Assembly (NCBI GenBank): GCA_001464895.1
Contig: LNEE01000015.1
Location: 48,236-112,235 of the forward strand
Length of the DNA stretch: 64,000 nucleotides
Origin: Betaproteobacteria bacterium Ga0077532
GTDB taxonomy: Bacteria; Pseudomonadota; Gammaproteobacteria; Burkholderiales; Ga0077523
Direction: 5' to 3'
Position 1 is the first letter of the stretch, and each line of letters begins with the position of its first letter. Shown here one piece after another: positions 24,582-33,801 of the stretch. The translations under genes were made by a program, and so were the position numbers. The notes under the pieces were generated by a model, which had not been told where the DNA came from, searched no databases, and worked only from the letters and a program-made list of their open reading frames with translations.

Positions 24582-25457
24582 TCAGTCCTTCGCGAGCAGA
24601 TGCATGAGCGAGCAGGTGTCCCACCGGCCGCCGCCGCGCGCCTGCACCTGCGCGTAGAACTGATCGATCAGCGCGGTGCCGGGCAGGCGCGCCCCGTTGC
24701 GCTTCGCCTCGTCGAGCACGATGCCGAGATCCTTGCGCATCCAGTCCACCGCGAAACCGAAGCCGTCGAACTTGACCTCGTTCGCGGCCTTCCAGCGGTT
24801 CTCCATCTGCCACGACTGGGCGGCGCCCTTCGAGATCACGGCGATGACCTTCTCGACGTCGAGGCCCGACTTCTTCGCGAAGTTGATGCCCTCGGCGAGC
24901 CCCTGGAGTACGCCCGCGATGCAGATCTGGTTGACCATCTTGCAGAGCTGCCCGGCGCCCGGCGTGCCGATCAGCACGCAGCTCTTCGCGTAGATGTCGA
25001 GCACCGGCTTCGCCCGTTCGAACACGGCATCCTCGCCGCCGCACATGATCCCGAGCTGGCCGTTCACGGCGCCCGCCTGACCGCCGGACACCGGCGCGTC
25101 GATGAACTCGATCCCCTTCGCCTTGCACGCCGCGTGCAGCTCGCGCGCGAGTTCGGCCGAGGCCGTGGTGTGATCGACGAGCACCGTGCCGGGCTTCATG
25201 CCGGCGAGTGCGCCGTTGTCGCCGTAGACCACCGACCGGACGTCGTCGTCATTGCCGACGCACATCATCACCATCTCGGCGCCGGTCGCTGCGTCCTTCG
25301 GCGTGGGCGCACTCTTCCCGCCGTACTCGCCCGCCCACTGGGCCGACTTCGCCGGCGTGCGGTTGAACACCGTGACGTCGTGCCCGCCCTTCTTCACCAG
25401 ATGGCCAGCCATCGGATAACCCATCACGCCCATGCCCAGGAATGCCAGCTTCGCCAT
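24582..25457 (-). CDS. NAD(P)-dependent 3-hydroxyisobutyrate / tartronate-semialdehyde reductase-family oxidoreductase
   Basis: A 291-residue beta-hydroxyacid dehydrogenase. FLGMGVMGYPMAGHL is the Rossmann loop and FNRTPAKS the cofactor-selecting strand end, in which Arg suggests NADPH. DAPVSGGQAGAVNGQL is the substrate-binding signature, and GQLCKMVNQ contains the catalytic lysine (Lys173). The C-terminal helical domain has RKDLGIVLDEAK. Members reduce or oxidise 3-hydroxyisobutyrate, tartronate semialdehyde or related small acids; the sequence alone does not decide. The start MAKLAFLGMG at 25457 fits the domain; the longer frame is not protein-like. Confidence 0.9.
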   Translation of the reverse strand: MAKLAFLGMGVMGYPMAGHLVKKGGHDVTVFNRTPAKSAQWAGEYGGKSAPTPKDAATGAEMVMMCVGNDDDVRSVVYGDNGALAGMKPGTVLVDHTTASAELARELHAACKAKGIEFIDAPVSGGQAGAVNGQLGIMCGGEDAVFERAKPVLDIYAKSCVLIGTPGAGQLCKMVNQICIAGVLQGLAEGINFAKKSGLDVEKVIAVISKGAAQSWQMENRWKAANEVKFDGFGFAVDWMRKDLGIVLDEAKRNGARLPGTALIDQFYAQVQARGGGRWDTCSLMHLLAKD

Positions 25458-25654
25458 CGTGTCGTCTCCTACCGGTGGTGGATCCGCGCGCGCAGGAAGC
25501 GGGCACGGAGAATCGAATCGGTGACGCGCGGTCGCAACTGCGCGTCGGGCGGATTGTCGCAGTCCGGGCCCCACCCCGCCACCGCCCACCGATCCGCATC
25601 CGCCTTGGCTACACTGGGACGGGAGCAACTCTGCCGCAGTCGTTTCGAGAACCC

Positions 25655-27229
25655 ATGGACCCAGCCCCGCTGCCCCGCCTGATCGCCGCACTCCGTGACC
25701 CGGCGCGCTATCCGCATCCGGCGGACGCGATCGAGGTGATCGAGACCCACATCTCCGTGGTCGTTCTGGCGGGTGACTTCGCCTACAAGCTGAAGAAGCC
25801 GGTCGACTTCGGCTTCCTCGACTTCCGCACGCTGGCAGACCGCCGACGATTCTGCGAAGAGGAAGTGCGCATCAACCGCCGCACGGCGCCCCAGCTCTAC
25901 CTCGACGTCGTCGCGCTGCGCGGGTCGGTCGACGACCCACGATTCGACGGCGCGGACACGATCATCGAGTACGCCGTCCGCATGCGACGCTTCCCCGACG
26001 ATGCGCTCCTCGTGCATCGCGTTGCGCGCAGCGATCTGGACGACGCCATGGCGCAGACGCTCGGCACGGAGATCGCGAACTTCCACGTCGGCGTCGCCCG
26101 GGCGGACGCTGCGAGCGCGTTCGGCGACCCGGACCACGTGCTCGCATCGGCGGCGCAGAACTTCTCGCAGATGCTGGCACTCCCCATCGACCCGCCCACG
26201 CGCGACCGACTTTCGTGGCTCCACGACTGGACCGGGCGCGAGTTCGACCGCCTCCGCGCTGCCATGGAAGCCCGGAGACGCGACGGCTTCGTGCGCGAGT
26301 GCCACGGCGACCTCCACCTCGGCAACATTGCGTGGATCGACGGCGCGCCGGTGCTGTTCGACGCCATCGAGTTCAACGCCGACCTGCGCTGGATCGACGT
26401 CATGAGCGACCTCGCGTTCGTCCTCATGGACCTGCTCGATCACGACCTGGCACCGCTGGCCGCACACTGCCTCGATGCGTACCTGGCGGCGAACGGCGAC
26501 TTCGGGGGCGTGGCGCTCCTGCGCTTCCACATCGTCTACCGCGCCATGGTGCGGGCGAAGATCGCCGCGCTCCGTGCGCATCAATCGGGCGTGTCGGCGG
26601 ACGACCAGTCCCGCCTCGGCGACGAATGCAGCGGATACCTCGACCTCGCCCGGCGCGTGGCCGACGACCGCCGCCCGTCACTCATCCTGACGCACGGCAT
26701 TTCGGGAACGGGCAAGAGCGTCGTGGCCGGCGCCCTGATGGCAAGGATCGGCGCGATCCGCGTGCGGTCGGACGTCGAACGCAAACGGCTGCACGGACTC
26801 GCTGCGACAGCCCGAAGCGGCTCCGCGACCGATGCGGGCCTCTACACCGCCACCGCGAGCGAAGCGACGTACGAACACCTGCTCGGCGTCGCGCGCACGG
26901 CGCTGGAGGCGGGCTGGCCGGTCATCATCGACGCGGCGTTCCTGCGGCAGGCCGACCGCGCCCGCTTCCTCTCACTCGCCGAGTCAATGGCCGTGCCGTT
27001 CGCCATCGCGGCCTGTCGAGCACCGGAGGCCACGCTGCGGGATCGCATCGTCCGCCGCGCGCGAGTGGGCACGGACCCGTCCGAAGCCGGCCTCGACGTG
27101 CTCGCACGGCAGATCGCCACCGCGGAGCCGCTGACGGACACCGAGCAGCGATGGGCCGTGGATGTCGACACGACCCAGGACGATCTGACGGATGCTCTCG
27201 GGCGGATCGCGGCGAGACTCCATCCGTAA
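25655..27229 (+). CDS. Aminoglycoside-phosphotransferase-like / P-loop ATPase fusion protein
   Basis: A 524-residue two-domain protein. Residues about 25-335 form a kinase-like fold with THISVVVLAGDFAYKLKKPVDFG (ATP-binding lysines) and the catalytic loop CHGDLHLGN (217-224), then LFDAIEF as the DFG-like metal site. Residues about 340-524 form a P-loop kinase with GISGTGKS (348-355), as in zeta-toxin or small-molecule kinases. The same fusion is widespread in proteobacteria as a hypothetical protein and its substrates are unknown. It stands alone: the gap upstream faces the divergent reductase gene and the next gene is convergent. Confidence 0.82.
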   Translation: MDPAPLPRLIAALRDPARYPHPADAIEVIETHISVVVLAGDFAYKLKKPVDFGFLDFRTLADRRRFCEEEVRINRRTAPQLYLDVVALRGSVDDPRFDGADTIIEYAVRMRRFPDDALLVHRVARSDLDDAMAQTLGTEIANFHVGVARADAASAFGDPDHVLASAAQNFSQMLALPIDPPTRDRLSWLHDWTGREFDRLRAAMEARRRDGFVRECHGDLHLGNIAWIDGAPVLFDAIEFNADLRWIDVMSDLAFVLMDLLDHDLAPLAAHCLDAYLAANGDFGGVALLRFHIVYRAMVRAKIAALRAHQSGVSADDQSRLGDECSGYLDLARRVADDRRPSLILTHGISGTGKSVVAGALMARIGAIRVRSDVERKRLHGLAATARSGSATDAGLYTATASEATYEHLLGVARTALEAGWPVIIDAAFLRQADRARFLSLAESMAVPFAIAACRAPEATLRDRIVRRARVGTDPSEAGLDVLARQIATAEPLTDTEQRWAVDVDTTQDDLTDALGRIAARLHP

Positions 27230-27274
27230 GACACCGCGGGGCACTGAACCCGCCGGCGCCGCTGCGCCCTCCCG

Positions 27275-28027
27275 TCACATCTGCCGGAACAGATGCGCGT
27301 AGGCCCGACTGACGGCGACCGTCGCCTCCACGCTGCGCAGCCGGATCGACAAGCGCCCTGTCAGCTCGCGGCCCACGCGATCGATGGCGCTGACCCGGAC
27401 GATCGTGTTCCGGTGCACGCGCCAGAAGAGCTTCGGATCGAGGCCCGCTTCGAGATCCTTCAACGGCAGGCGCATCACCCATTCGCGCTCTGCCGTCCGC
27501 ACGAGCGTGTACTTGTCGGACGACTGGAAGAGGACGACATCCGCAACGGGCACGAACCGGATCTCGTCTCGCTCAGACACCTGCAGCCACTGCAGGAAAT
27601 CCGCGCCCGTGGGCAGCGCCTGCAGGCGCTTCAGCGTGTCACCGAGATCGGCGACGGGCTCGTGCAGTCGCGACCGCAGGCGCTCGACCGTACGCGTCAG
27701 CCGCCCGGGTTCGGCCGGCTTCAGCAGGTAGTCGATGGCACCGCTCTCGAAGGCCTCCACGGCGAATCGATCGTAGGCCGTGACGAACACCACGTGGCAC
27801 GCGGCGCCCATGCGGCGCGCCACTTCGAGGCCGGTGATCCCCGGCATCTGGATGTCGAGGAACGCGATGTCCGGCCGGTGCAGACCGATCTGCGCGAGCG
27901 CGTCGATGCCGTCCCGCGCGACGGCCGCGATCCGCAGATCGGGCCATGCATCGGCCAGCAGGCGCTGCAGTTCCGCGGCCAGCGCGGGCTCGTCCTCGGC
28001 GATCACGGCGACCGGCGCGCGGCTCAT
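27275..28027 (-). CDS. LytTR-family response regulator
   Basis: A 250-residue regulator. The receiver domain (residues 5-120) has the acidic pair Glu11-Asp12, phospho-acceptor Asp58 (AFLDIQMPG), Thr83 (FVTAYD) and Lys103 (LLKPAEP). A LytTR DNA-binding domain (about 145-250) follows with DEIRFVPVADVVLFQSSDKYTLVRT and WRVHRNTIVRV. These AlgR/LytR-type regulators bind direct repeats upstream of envelope or export genes. Its gene follows the sensor kinase gene after 10 bases, so they are a pair. The target is probably its own cluster upstream, by position. Confidence 0.93.
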   Translation of the reverse strand: MSRAPVAVIAEDEPALAAELQRLLADAWPDLRIAAVARDGIDALAQIGLHRPDIAFLDIQMPGITGLEVARRMGAACHVVFVTAYDRFAVEAFESGAIDYLLKPAEPGRLTRTVERLRSRLHEPVADLGDTLKRLQALPTGADFLQWLQVSERDEIRFVPVADVVLFQSSDKYTLVRTAEREWVMRLPLKDLEAGLDPKLFWRVHRNTIVRVSAIDRVGRELTGRLSIRLRSVEATVAVSRAYAHLFRQM

Positions 28028-28037
28028 CGATCGCCCC

Positions 28038-29096
28038 TCATGCCGGCACCCGCACGGTGGCGCGCACGCCGTGGGGCATGACCGGCGCGAGCATCACATC
28101 GGCGCGCGGGCCATGGATCGCGGCAAGCCGCGCGCGGACGTTCGCGATGCCCACACCGGGCACTGCCGCCGTGTCCAGGCCGACGCCGGTGTCGATCACG
28201 TCGATCACGAGATCGTCGCCGTCCCGACGCACGGCGACGCGGATCTCGCCCCCGGCGGGCCGCGGACCGAGGCCGTGCTGGAGCGCGTTCTCCACGAACG
28301 GTTGCAGCGTGAGCGGCGGGAGCGCGGCGGCAGCGAGCTCGGGGGGCAGATCGATATCCCAGCGCAGGCGGTCGCCCATGCGGATCGCCATGATCTCGAG
28401 ATAGCGACGCACCATCTCCAGCTCCTCGCCCACCGTGCCGCCACCGGCGCGCGTGCGATCGAGCGACCCGCGCAGATAGCCGGTGAAGCTCGTCAGCATG
28501 CGCTTCGCCGTCGCCGGGTCGCTGTCGATCAGGCCCGCCACGTTCGAGAGCGTGTTGAAGAGGAAATGCGGTTCGATCTGCGCCTGCAGCGCCTTCAGTT
28601 CCGCCTCGGCGCGGCGGCGATCGGCCTCTGCCGCATCGAGCGCACTCTGCTGCAGCGCCGCCTCTTTTTCGGCGATGGTCACGCGCGAGTAGAAGAAGTA
28701 CGAAATGGCCACGCCGAAGATGAGGGACCCCACGAGCGACCCGGGCAGGAGCCCTGCGGCGGTCTTGTCGGTGCCGGTGAGCGCGGGCACGAGGAAGTAA
28801 CCGATGGTGGTGCCGACGATCGAACCGACCGGCACCGCCACCGCCATCGTGCGTCCGTCGGGCTTGTAGGCGCCGCGCAGGCGGATCATCACCTGCGAGC
28901 AGGCGAAGATGGACAGGCCGATGGCCTGCGAGTAGATGAAGCTCTGCGCGAAACCCTGCGTGAGCATCGCCGCGAACAACACCGCGATGGCCGTGTTGAA
29001 CGCCGCGACGATCAGCACGTCGTGGTGCCATGAGCCCTGCATGGCTGCAGGTATCGCGTTGGATGTCGAGAAGGACCGGCGAACGGGCATGGTCAC
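28038..29096 (-). CDS. LytS-type sensor histidine kinase
   Basis: A 352-residue sensor. Four predicted membrane helices lie at residues about 27-45, 55-72, 84-105 and 117-137. A short coiled coil (145-172) leads to the His_kinase domain motif QIEPHFLFNTLSNVAGL with phospho-acceptor His177, and an ATPase domain with FVENALQHGLGP and DTGVGLD. This is the LytS/YehU class that pairs with LytTR regulators. The start could also be Met19 (MQGSWHHDVL), which trims a basic leader. It is located 48 bases downstream of the barrel gene and directly before its regulator gene. Confidence 0.92.
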   Translation of the reverse strand: MTMPVRRSFSTSNAIPAAMQGSWHHDVLIVAAFNTAIAVLFAAMLTQGFAQSFIYSQAIGLSIFACSQVMIRLRGAYKPDGRTMAVAVPVGSIVGTTIGYFLVPALTGTDKTAAGLLPGSLVGSLIFGVAISYFFYSRVTIAEKEAALQQSALDAAEADRRRAEAELKALQAQIEPHFLFNTLSNVAGLIDSDPATAKRMLTSFTGYLRGSLDRTRAGGGTVGEELEMVRRYLEIMAIRMGDRLRWDIDLPPELAAAALPPLTLQPFVENALQHGLGPRPAGGEIRVAVRRDGDDLVIDVIDTGVGLDTAAVPGVGIANVRARLAAIHGPRADVMLAPVMPHGVRATVRVPA

Positions 29097-29144
29097 GAAG
29101 TCACGGAAGCGCGCATGGGAGGATGCGTCGTCCGCGGGACGATC

Positions 29145-30386
29145 TCAGAAAAACACCTGCGCCGCCAGATACGCCACGGTGCGGTCGGGCAGGAGCCCGG
29201 CGGCGGAATCCCCCGGCCCGCCGAACCGGCGCACGCCTAGGTCCCAGCGCACGCGGTCGAACTGGCGCGTGACCGTGGCCGTGACCACCGAGCCGCCATC
29301 GACCGGCGTGAAGAGTGCGTCCAGCGCGGCGTCCCATTGATCCCCTGTGTACGAGAGTCGTACGAGGACGTTCTCGCGGACCAGGTTCGGCCGCTCGAAG
29401 TAGCGCAGATTCCAGGCGAGATTGCCGCGTACCGCGCGATCCGGCGCCCCGGGCGCGCCGAGCAGCGCATCCTGCTGCTCCGCGAGCCGGGCGAGTGCCT
29501 GCCACTGTTCGCGCGTGTAGGCCGTGCCGTCGTACCACGCTTCCAGCATGACGCCGAAGCCCGACGTGCCGGTCCACGTGCCGCCGACGGCGGCCTGCCA
29601 GGCGCGACCGTGCTGGACCTCGTAGAGCGGATACGCCGTGGACAGCAACGCGCCACCGGATTCCGTGAGACGGTTCACCCACCGCTCGTGCCGCTGTGCC
29701 ACGAGCACGCTTCCGTACCACTGGATCGCGTCGTTCACCACGTGGTTCACGCCGCCGCCGAGCTGCAGACGCTGCCGCTCGCCGAAGCGCGCAACGGCAT
29801 GCAGGTCGGTGCTGCCGCTCTGCCGGAACCAGCGCACGGCCACCGATTCGTCGTCGCGGATCTCGCGCCCCTTGCCGTTCGTGGGGTTCGCGTACATCAC
29901 CGTCCACGCGGATGACTCGGTGAAGTGCTCCCAGGCGATCGCGGGGATGCCCTCCAGAGTGAACTGGTACAACAGTCGACGATCCTGCTGCTGCACGACG
30001 TCCAGCGGCCGGAAGCCGAAGCCCACGCCCCAGCCGGCGATCTTCTTGCCCACCGTGAACGACTGCCCGAAGAGCGGCGCGTCGACGTACAACTCGTTCA
30101 GGATGCCCTCGTGGCGCGGTTCGAGGCCTTCGAGCGCGGTGGTCCGCAGCGTGCCGGTGTAGGACACCGCCCGCACCTTGCCGCGCGCCTCGACCTCGGC
30201 ACGCAGACGATCGCGCCCGAAGTCCGTGAGCACCGCCGATTCGCGCAACGGGCCGTCGGACCGCAGCGCGCGGACCTCCGGCACGACCCGCACGACCGCG
30301 GAGAACTCGCCCTCCGCCACCGCTGCCACCGATACGATCGACGAGATGAGGCCGGCGCAGAGGCGCGCGGCCGTGTGCCGCTTCAT
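29145..30386 (-). CDS. Predicted outer-membrane beta-barrel protein
   Basis: A 413-residue protein with a signal peptide (to about residue 24, VAAVAEG). It is a string of amphipathic strands with aromatic girdle residues (WQAAVGGTWTGTSGFGVMLEAWYDG, NLAWNLRYFERPNLVRENVLVRLSY). The C-terminal residue is Phe (VAYLAAQVFF), as expected for BAM-inserted porins. The family is not recognised; a DUF1302-like or porin-like barrel is possible. Its ATG overlaps the stop of the LolA-like gene by four bases, so the two are translated together. That pairing suggests the barrel is the outer-membrane partner of the ABC/LolA-like system encoded just upstream. Confidence 0.72.
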   Translation of the reverse strand: MKRHTAARLCAGLISSIVSVAAVAEGEFSAVVRVVPEVRALRSDGPLRESAVLTDFGRDRLRAEVEARGKVRAVSYTGTLRTTALEGLEPRHEGILNELYVDAPLFGQSFTVGKKIAGWGVGFGFRPLDVVQQQDRRLLYQFTLEGIPAIAWEHFTESSAWTVMYANPTNGKGREIRDDESVAVRWFRQSGSTDLHAVARFGERQRLQLGGGVNHVVNDAIQWYGSVLVAQRHERWVNRLTESGGALLSTAYPLYEVQHGRAWQAAVGGTWTGTSGFGVMLEAWYDGTAYTREQWQALARLAEQQDALLGAPGAPDRAVRGNLAWNLRYFERPNLVRENVLVRLSYTGDQWDAALDALFTPVDGGSVVTATVTRQFDRVRWDLGVRRFGGPGDSAAGLLPDRTVAYLAAQVFF

Positions 30387-31117
30387 TCACGGATCTCGCT
30401 GCGGGAGAGGAACATCGGGTTGAAGTACTCGTCGGGCAGCGCCTTCGGCTTGCGCGACACGTATCGGACGAGGGTCTCGCGGTTGGTCTGGATCTGATCG
30501 ACGAGCCGCATCACCGTCACCTGCCGCCGACCGTCCAGCATGTCGAGCTGGAAGAAGGCCTGCTTCGCGAGCTTGTCGGAGGCCACGTAGAGATCGGCGC
30601 GGACGGGCTCGCCGCTGCCCTTGGCCACGTACAGCTCGATGCGCGCATAGCTCACGCCCGCCCGCGTCGCTTCGAGATGCAGCCGCACGCACGGCCTGCC
30701 GTCCACCGTCTCCTCGCCGACCACGGTGCCGGCGTAGTCCTCCGCCCACGTCATCGTCGCGATGTCTCCGGTGGACGCGTCGCCGAGCAGCTTCTGCTGC
30801 GGCGTCACCCGGATCGGCCGGCCGGTGCCCGGCATCAGCAGGAAGAAGTCGTCGCCCGTCATCAGCATCTTCTGGCCAACCTCGGCCGGCGACTTGAAGA
30901 GCACGATCGAGCGGCGTCCCGGCTTCAGGAACACCGTGTAGCGGCGCTCCTTGTCGAGCTGGCCGCCCTTCATCACCTGCACCTGCGTGTCGACGACCAT
31001 GGCATCGGCCGTGATGCGGAAGTTGTCGGCCTCCTTCAGCATCGCCTTCACGTCGGCGCCGAAGACCGGCAGGGTGGCGAGTGCGAGCCAGGCGCCCGCG
31101 ATGAGTTTCCTATACAT
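30383..31117 (-). CDS. LolA-like outer membrane lipoprotein-sorting-type protein
   Basis: A 244-residue periplasmic protein with a signal peptide (to VFGAD). A LolA/LolB-like open barrel follows: DVKAMLKEADNFRITADAMVVDTQVQVMKGG, RRYTVFLKPGRRSIVLFKSPAEVGQKMLMTGDDFFLLMPGT and SYARIELYVAKGSGEPVRADLY. This is the COG2834-type family often annotated as outer-membrane lipoprotein-sorting protein and found with membrane permeases. It is not LolA itself, and its cargo (lipid or lipoprotein) is unknown. It overlaps the permease gene by eight bases upstream and the barrel gene by four bases downstream, indicating one functional unit. Confidence 0.82.
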   Translation of the reverse strand: MYRKLIAGAWLALATLPVFGADVKAMLKEADNFRITADAMVVDTQVQVMKGGQLDKERRYTVFLKPGRRSIVLFKSPAEVGQKMLMTGDDFFLLMPGTGRPIRVTPQQKLLGDASTGDIATMTWAEDYAGTVVGEETVDGRPCVRLHLEATRAGVSYARIELYVAKGSGEPVRADLYVASDKLAKQAFFQLDMLDGRRQVTVMRLVDQIQTNRETLVRYVSRKPKALPDEYFNPMFLSRSEIRE

Positions 31118-32330
31118 GGGTGAGTGCCTCGACGATGGACTTGCGGACCGCCTGCCGGCTCATGAGCCAGGCGGCGATGGTGGATGCGATCACGACCGTG
31201 ACGACCGCGACGGTGTAGAGGGAACCGTCGACGTTGATGTTGAGCGGGTAGCCGACCGAGCGTCCGGGCGGCGGCGGCATCTCGAGCCCCGCCACGAGCG
31301 AGAGTCCCGCCACGCCCACGGCGACGAGCACGCCGAGCAACGCGCCGGCCGAGCCGATCACCCAGCCCTCCATCGCGAAGACGCGCGTGATCTGCGCGGG
31401 CAGCGTGCCGAGGGCGCGCAGCGTTCCGATCTCCCGGGTACGCTCGACCACCGCCATCGCCATCGTGTTGGAGACGGCGAAGAGGACGATGACGACCATG
31501 ATGGCGCCGAGCAGTCCGAAGATCCGGTTGTAGAGCGCGCGCACCGCCACGTAGTAGTAGGCCTGGTCTTCCCAGGTGCGGACGGCGCGATCCGGATGCT
31601 TCGCGAGGATCTGGTCGCGCATCGGCCCGGTGCTGTCGATGCGATCGAGGTAGATGGAGAGTTCGCTCGCCCGATCGGTGAGGAGCAGCTTCTGGGCGGT
31701 CTCGATGGTCACGTAGATCGCGCGCTTGTCGATCTCCGGCACGCCGAGGCTGAAGATGCCGCGCACCGTGACGTCGAGCGCGTTCAGGCTGCCCTGCGTG
31801 GTCGTCGAGAGCAGCGTGAGCACCGTCCCCGGCGTCGCATTCAACTGCTTCGCGAGTTGCGCTCCCACCATCACTTCGAGCGGTGCATCCGGACCGTCGG
31901 GGGGCGCCAGCACCTGGCCATCGAGGATCTTCAGGAATGGCCCCTTCACCTGGAACTCGCCGCGGGCATCCACGCCGGTGCCGATGAACACGGACGACTT
32001 GTCGCCGTTGCTGAGCAATCCGGAGAACTGCAGCCGGGGCAGCGCGACCCGCACGCGGTCGTCCCGCTCCAGCTCCTGCTTCAGCGCCTTGTAGTCGGGC
32101 AGGCCCAGGGCGAGCGGCGTGTCCTCCTCCCGGTCGAAGTAGTCGCGCTGCGCGAGCACGAGATGACCGGTGTCGCGCGCTGCCGACTCGCGCAGCGACT
32201 GGTACGTGTACAGCGCGAAACCGCCGCCGATCAGGATGGCCGCGGTGCCGACAGCAGTGATGACGATCGTGATGAGCGCGCGGCGGCGGTTGCGTCCGAC
32301 GTTCTTGAAGGCGAGCAGGAGCCACTTCAT
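31110..32330 (-). CDS. ABC transporter permease, FtsX/MacB/LolE type
   Basis: A 406-residue permease with one membrane helix near the N-terminus (residues about 17-37, LITIVITAVGTAAILIGGGF). A large periplasmic domain (about 40-265) follows, then three C-terminal helices (about 270-300, 315-345, 365-385). LFAVSNTMAMAVVERTREIGTLRALGTLP between the second and third helices is the FtsX coupling signature. This is the mechanotransmission class (LolCE, MacB, FtsX) that moves substrates from the periplasm or inner-membrane leaflet rather than across the inner membrane. Its ATG overlaps the ATPase gene stop by four bases. Confidence 0.92.
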   Translation of the reverse strand: MKWLLLAFKNVGRNRRRALITIVITAVGTAAILIGGGFALYTYQSLRESAARDTGHLVLAQRDYFDREEDTPLALGLPDYKALKQELERDDRVRVALPRLQFSGLLSNGDKSSVFIGTGVDARGEFQVKGPFLKILDGQVLAPPDGPDAPLEVMVGAQLAKQLNATPGTVLTLLSTTTQGSLNALDVTVRGIFSLGVPEIDKRAIYVTIETAQKLLLTDRASELSIYLDRIDSTGPMRDQILAKHPDRAVRTWEDQAYYYVAVRALYNRIFGLLGAIMVVIVLFAVSNTMAMAVVERTREIGTLRALGTLPAQITRVFAMEGWVIGSAGALLGVLVAVGVAGLSLVAGLEMPPPPGRSVGYPLNINVDGSLYTVAVVTVVIASTIAAWLMSRQAVRKSIVEALTHV

Positions 32331-33001
32331 TGCAGCACTCCGTCAACCAGGCGCACGACCCGGTCGCAGTGGTCGGAGACTCGCGGATCGTGCGTCGCGA
32401 TGATGCAGGTGGTGCCCTCGTCGCGCGCCAGGGCGCGCATCAGATCCACGACCTGCGCGGCGTTGACCGAATCGAGGTTGGCGGTGGGCTCGTCGGCGAT
32501 GACGACCCGCGCCGATTTCACGAGGGCGCGGGCGATGGCGACGCGCTGGCGCTGACCACCGGAGAGCTCGTCGGGCCGGCGCTTCGCGAAGGCTTCGAGC
32601 CCGACGCGGGCGAGCGTGCGGTTCACGCGGTCCTTGCGCTCCGCCTCGGGCATGCCCTGCAGGAACAGCGGGAACTCGACGTTCTCGAACACGCTCATCA
32701 CGGGCACGAGATTGAAGTTCTGGAACACGAAGCCCAGGCGTTCCCGGCGCAGCACGGTGAGCTGGTCGCTGTCGAGACCGGAGACGTCGACGTTGTCCAG
32801 CGTGATCCTCCCGCTGTCGGCGCGATCGAGCAGACCGCAGAGGTTGAGCAGCGTGCTCTTGCCGCTGCCCGAGGGCCCGGTGAGCGCGACGAAATCGCCC
32901 GCATCGATCACGAGGTTCACGTCGCGCAGGGCCGGCACCGGATTGCCACCCATCACGTAGGCCTTCGAGACCCCCGAGATCGTCACCGCCGCGGTACGCA
33001 T
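32327..33001 (-). CDS. ABC transporter ATP-binding protein, LolD/MacB type
   Basis: A 224-residue ATPase. Walker A GPSGSGKST lies at 42-50, Q-loop FVFQNFNLVP, signature LSGGQRQRVAIARAL at 146-160, Walker B VVIADEP and H-loop His204. The VFENVEFPL and LDSVNAAQVVDLMRALA segments are those of the LolD/MacB/FtsE branch. It pairs with the permease that its stop codon overlaps. The ATG at 33001 (MRTAAVTISG) lies 11 bases after the stop of the upstream periplasmic protein gene. Energy from this subunit would drive a mechanotransmission cycle. Confidence 0.94.
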   Translation of the reverse strand: MRTAAVTISGVSKAYVMGGNPVPALRDVNLVIDAGDFVALTGPSGSGKSTLLNLCGLLDRADSGRITLDNVDVSGLDSDQLTVLRRERLGFVFQNFNLVPVMSVFENVEFPLFLQGMPEAERKDRVNRTLARVGLEAFAKRRPDELSGGQRQRVAIARALVKSARVVIADEPTANLDSVNAAQVVDLMRALARDEGTTCIIATHDPRVSDHCDRVVRLVDGVLQ

Positions 33002-33012
33002 GGTCGGGGCGT

Positions 33013-33666
33013 TCACGATTTGTAGGCCTTCAGACGGGCCTTCACTTCGGCGACGTCGGGGCCTTGCGGATCCATCTCGAGCGCACGCTGCAGACTCGCG
33101 ATCTCGTCGGCGCGCCGCTTCTCCTGCTTCGCGACCATCGCGGCCTGGTAGTGGAATCGCCCCTGCAGCGCAGGAGGCAGCGTGGCGAAGGCGGGATTCC
33201 GCAGGGACTCCTCGACCACGCGTTTGCCTGCGTCGAACCGGTGGAACATGTCTGGGAGCTTCAGGAACGTCGACGCCGCCACGAGGCGCGTCTCCATGCC
33301 GACGGAGATGCCGCCGAGCAGTTCGCGGTCCTTCTCCGGCGAGAGCTGCCCGAGCGCCTTGTCGATCTGCGCGAGGCCGTCCTCGACGTACCGCAATTTG
33401 TTCCAGGGCATCAGCGCTTCGCGACCCTGCAGCGTGAGGCACGTGCCCCAGAAGGCTCGCAGCAGCACGTGGTCCGGCTCGCCCTCGTGCAGTTGCTTGA
33501 ACTGCTCGGACGCCGTCTTCACGGCGCTGCCGTCGCCGGCCACGGCTTTCGCGAAAACGGCGCGTGCCCGGGCCACGGCCTCGGGGTCGGCGGCGTGGCC
33601 GCCGGTGGCGGCAGTGATCGCCAGCGCGAGGCCCATGGCCAGTTGGCGGATGGTGTGGCGGTACAT
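33013..33666 (-). CDS. Periplasmic TPR-like protein
   Basis: A 217-residue protein with a signal peptide (to GGHAAD). The rest is helical, with repeat-like segments EAVARARAVFAKAVAGD, AVKTASEQFKQLHEGEP and ADEIASLQRALEMDPQGPDVAEVKARL; the last resembles a single canonical TPR. I chose the ATG at 33666 because AGGAG lies five bases upstream. It is the first gene of the ABC cluster and is probably a periplasmic or membrane-associated accessory. No specific family is recognised. Confidence 0.75.
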   Translation of the reverse strand: MYRHTIRQLAMGLALAITAATGGHAADPEAVARARAVFAKAVAGDGSAVKTASEQFKQLHEGEPDHVLLRAFWGTCLTLQGREALMPWNKLRYVEDGLAQIDKALGQLSPEKDRELLGGISVGMETRLVAASTFLKLPDMFHRFDAGKRVVEESLRNPAFATLPPALQGRFHYQAAMVAKQEKRRADEIASLQRALEMDPQGPDVAEVKARLKAYKS

Positions 33667-33801
33667 GGTGGCTCCTTGTGTCGATGACCTGGGAGCCACG
33701 TTACCCGGCCATCTCCGGCCAGGCGCGGGGCCTGCGACGAACGGCAGGCGGTGCGGACGAACTGCAGGAACCGCGGACGGAATGCGGGTCCGGTGTGGCG
33801 G

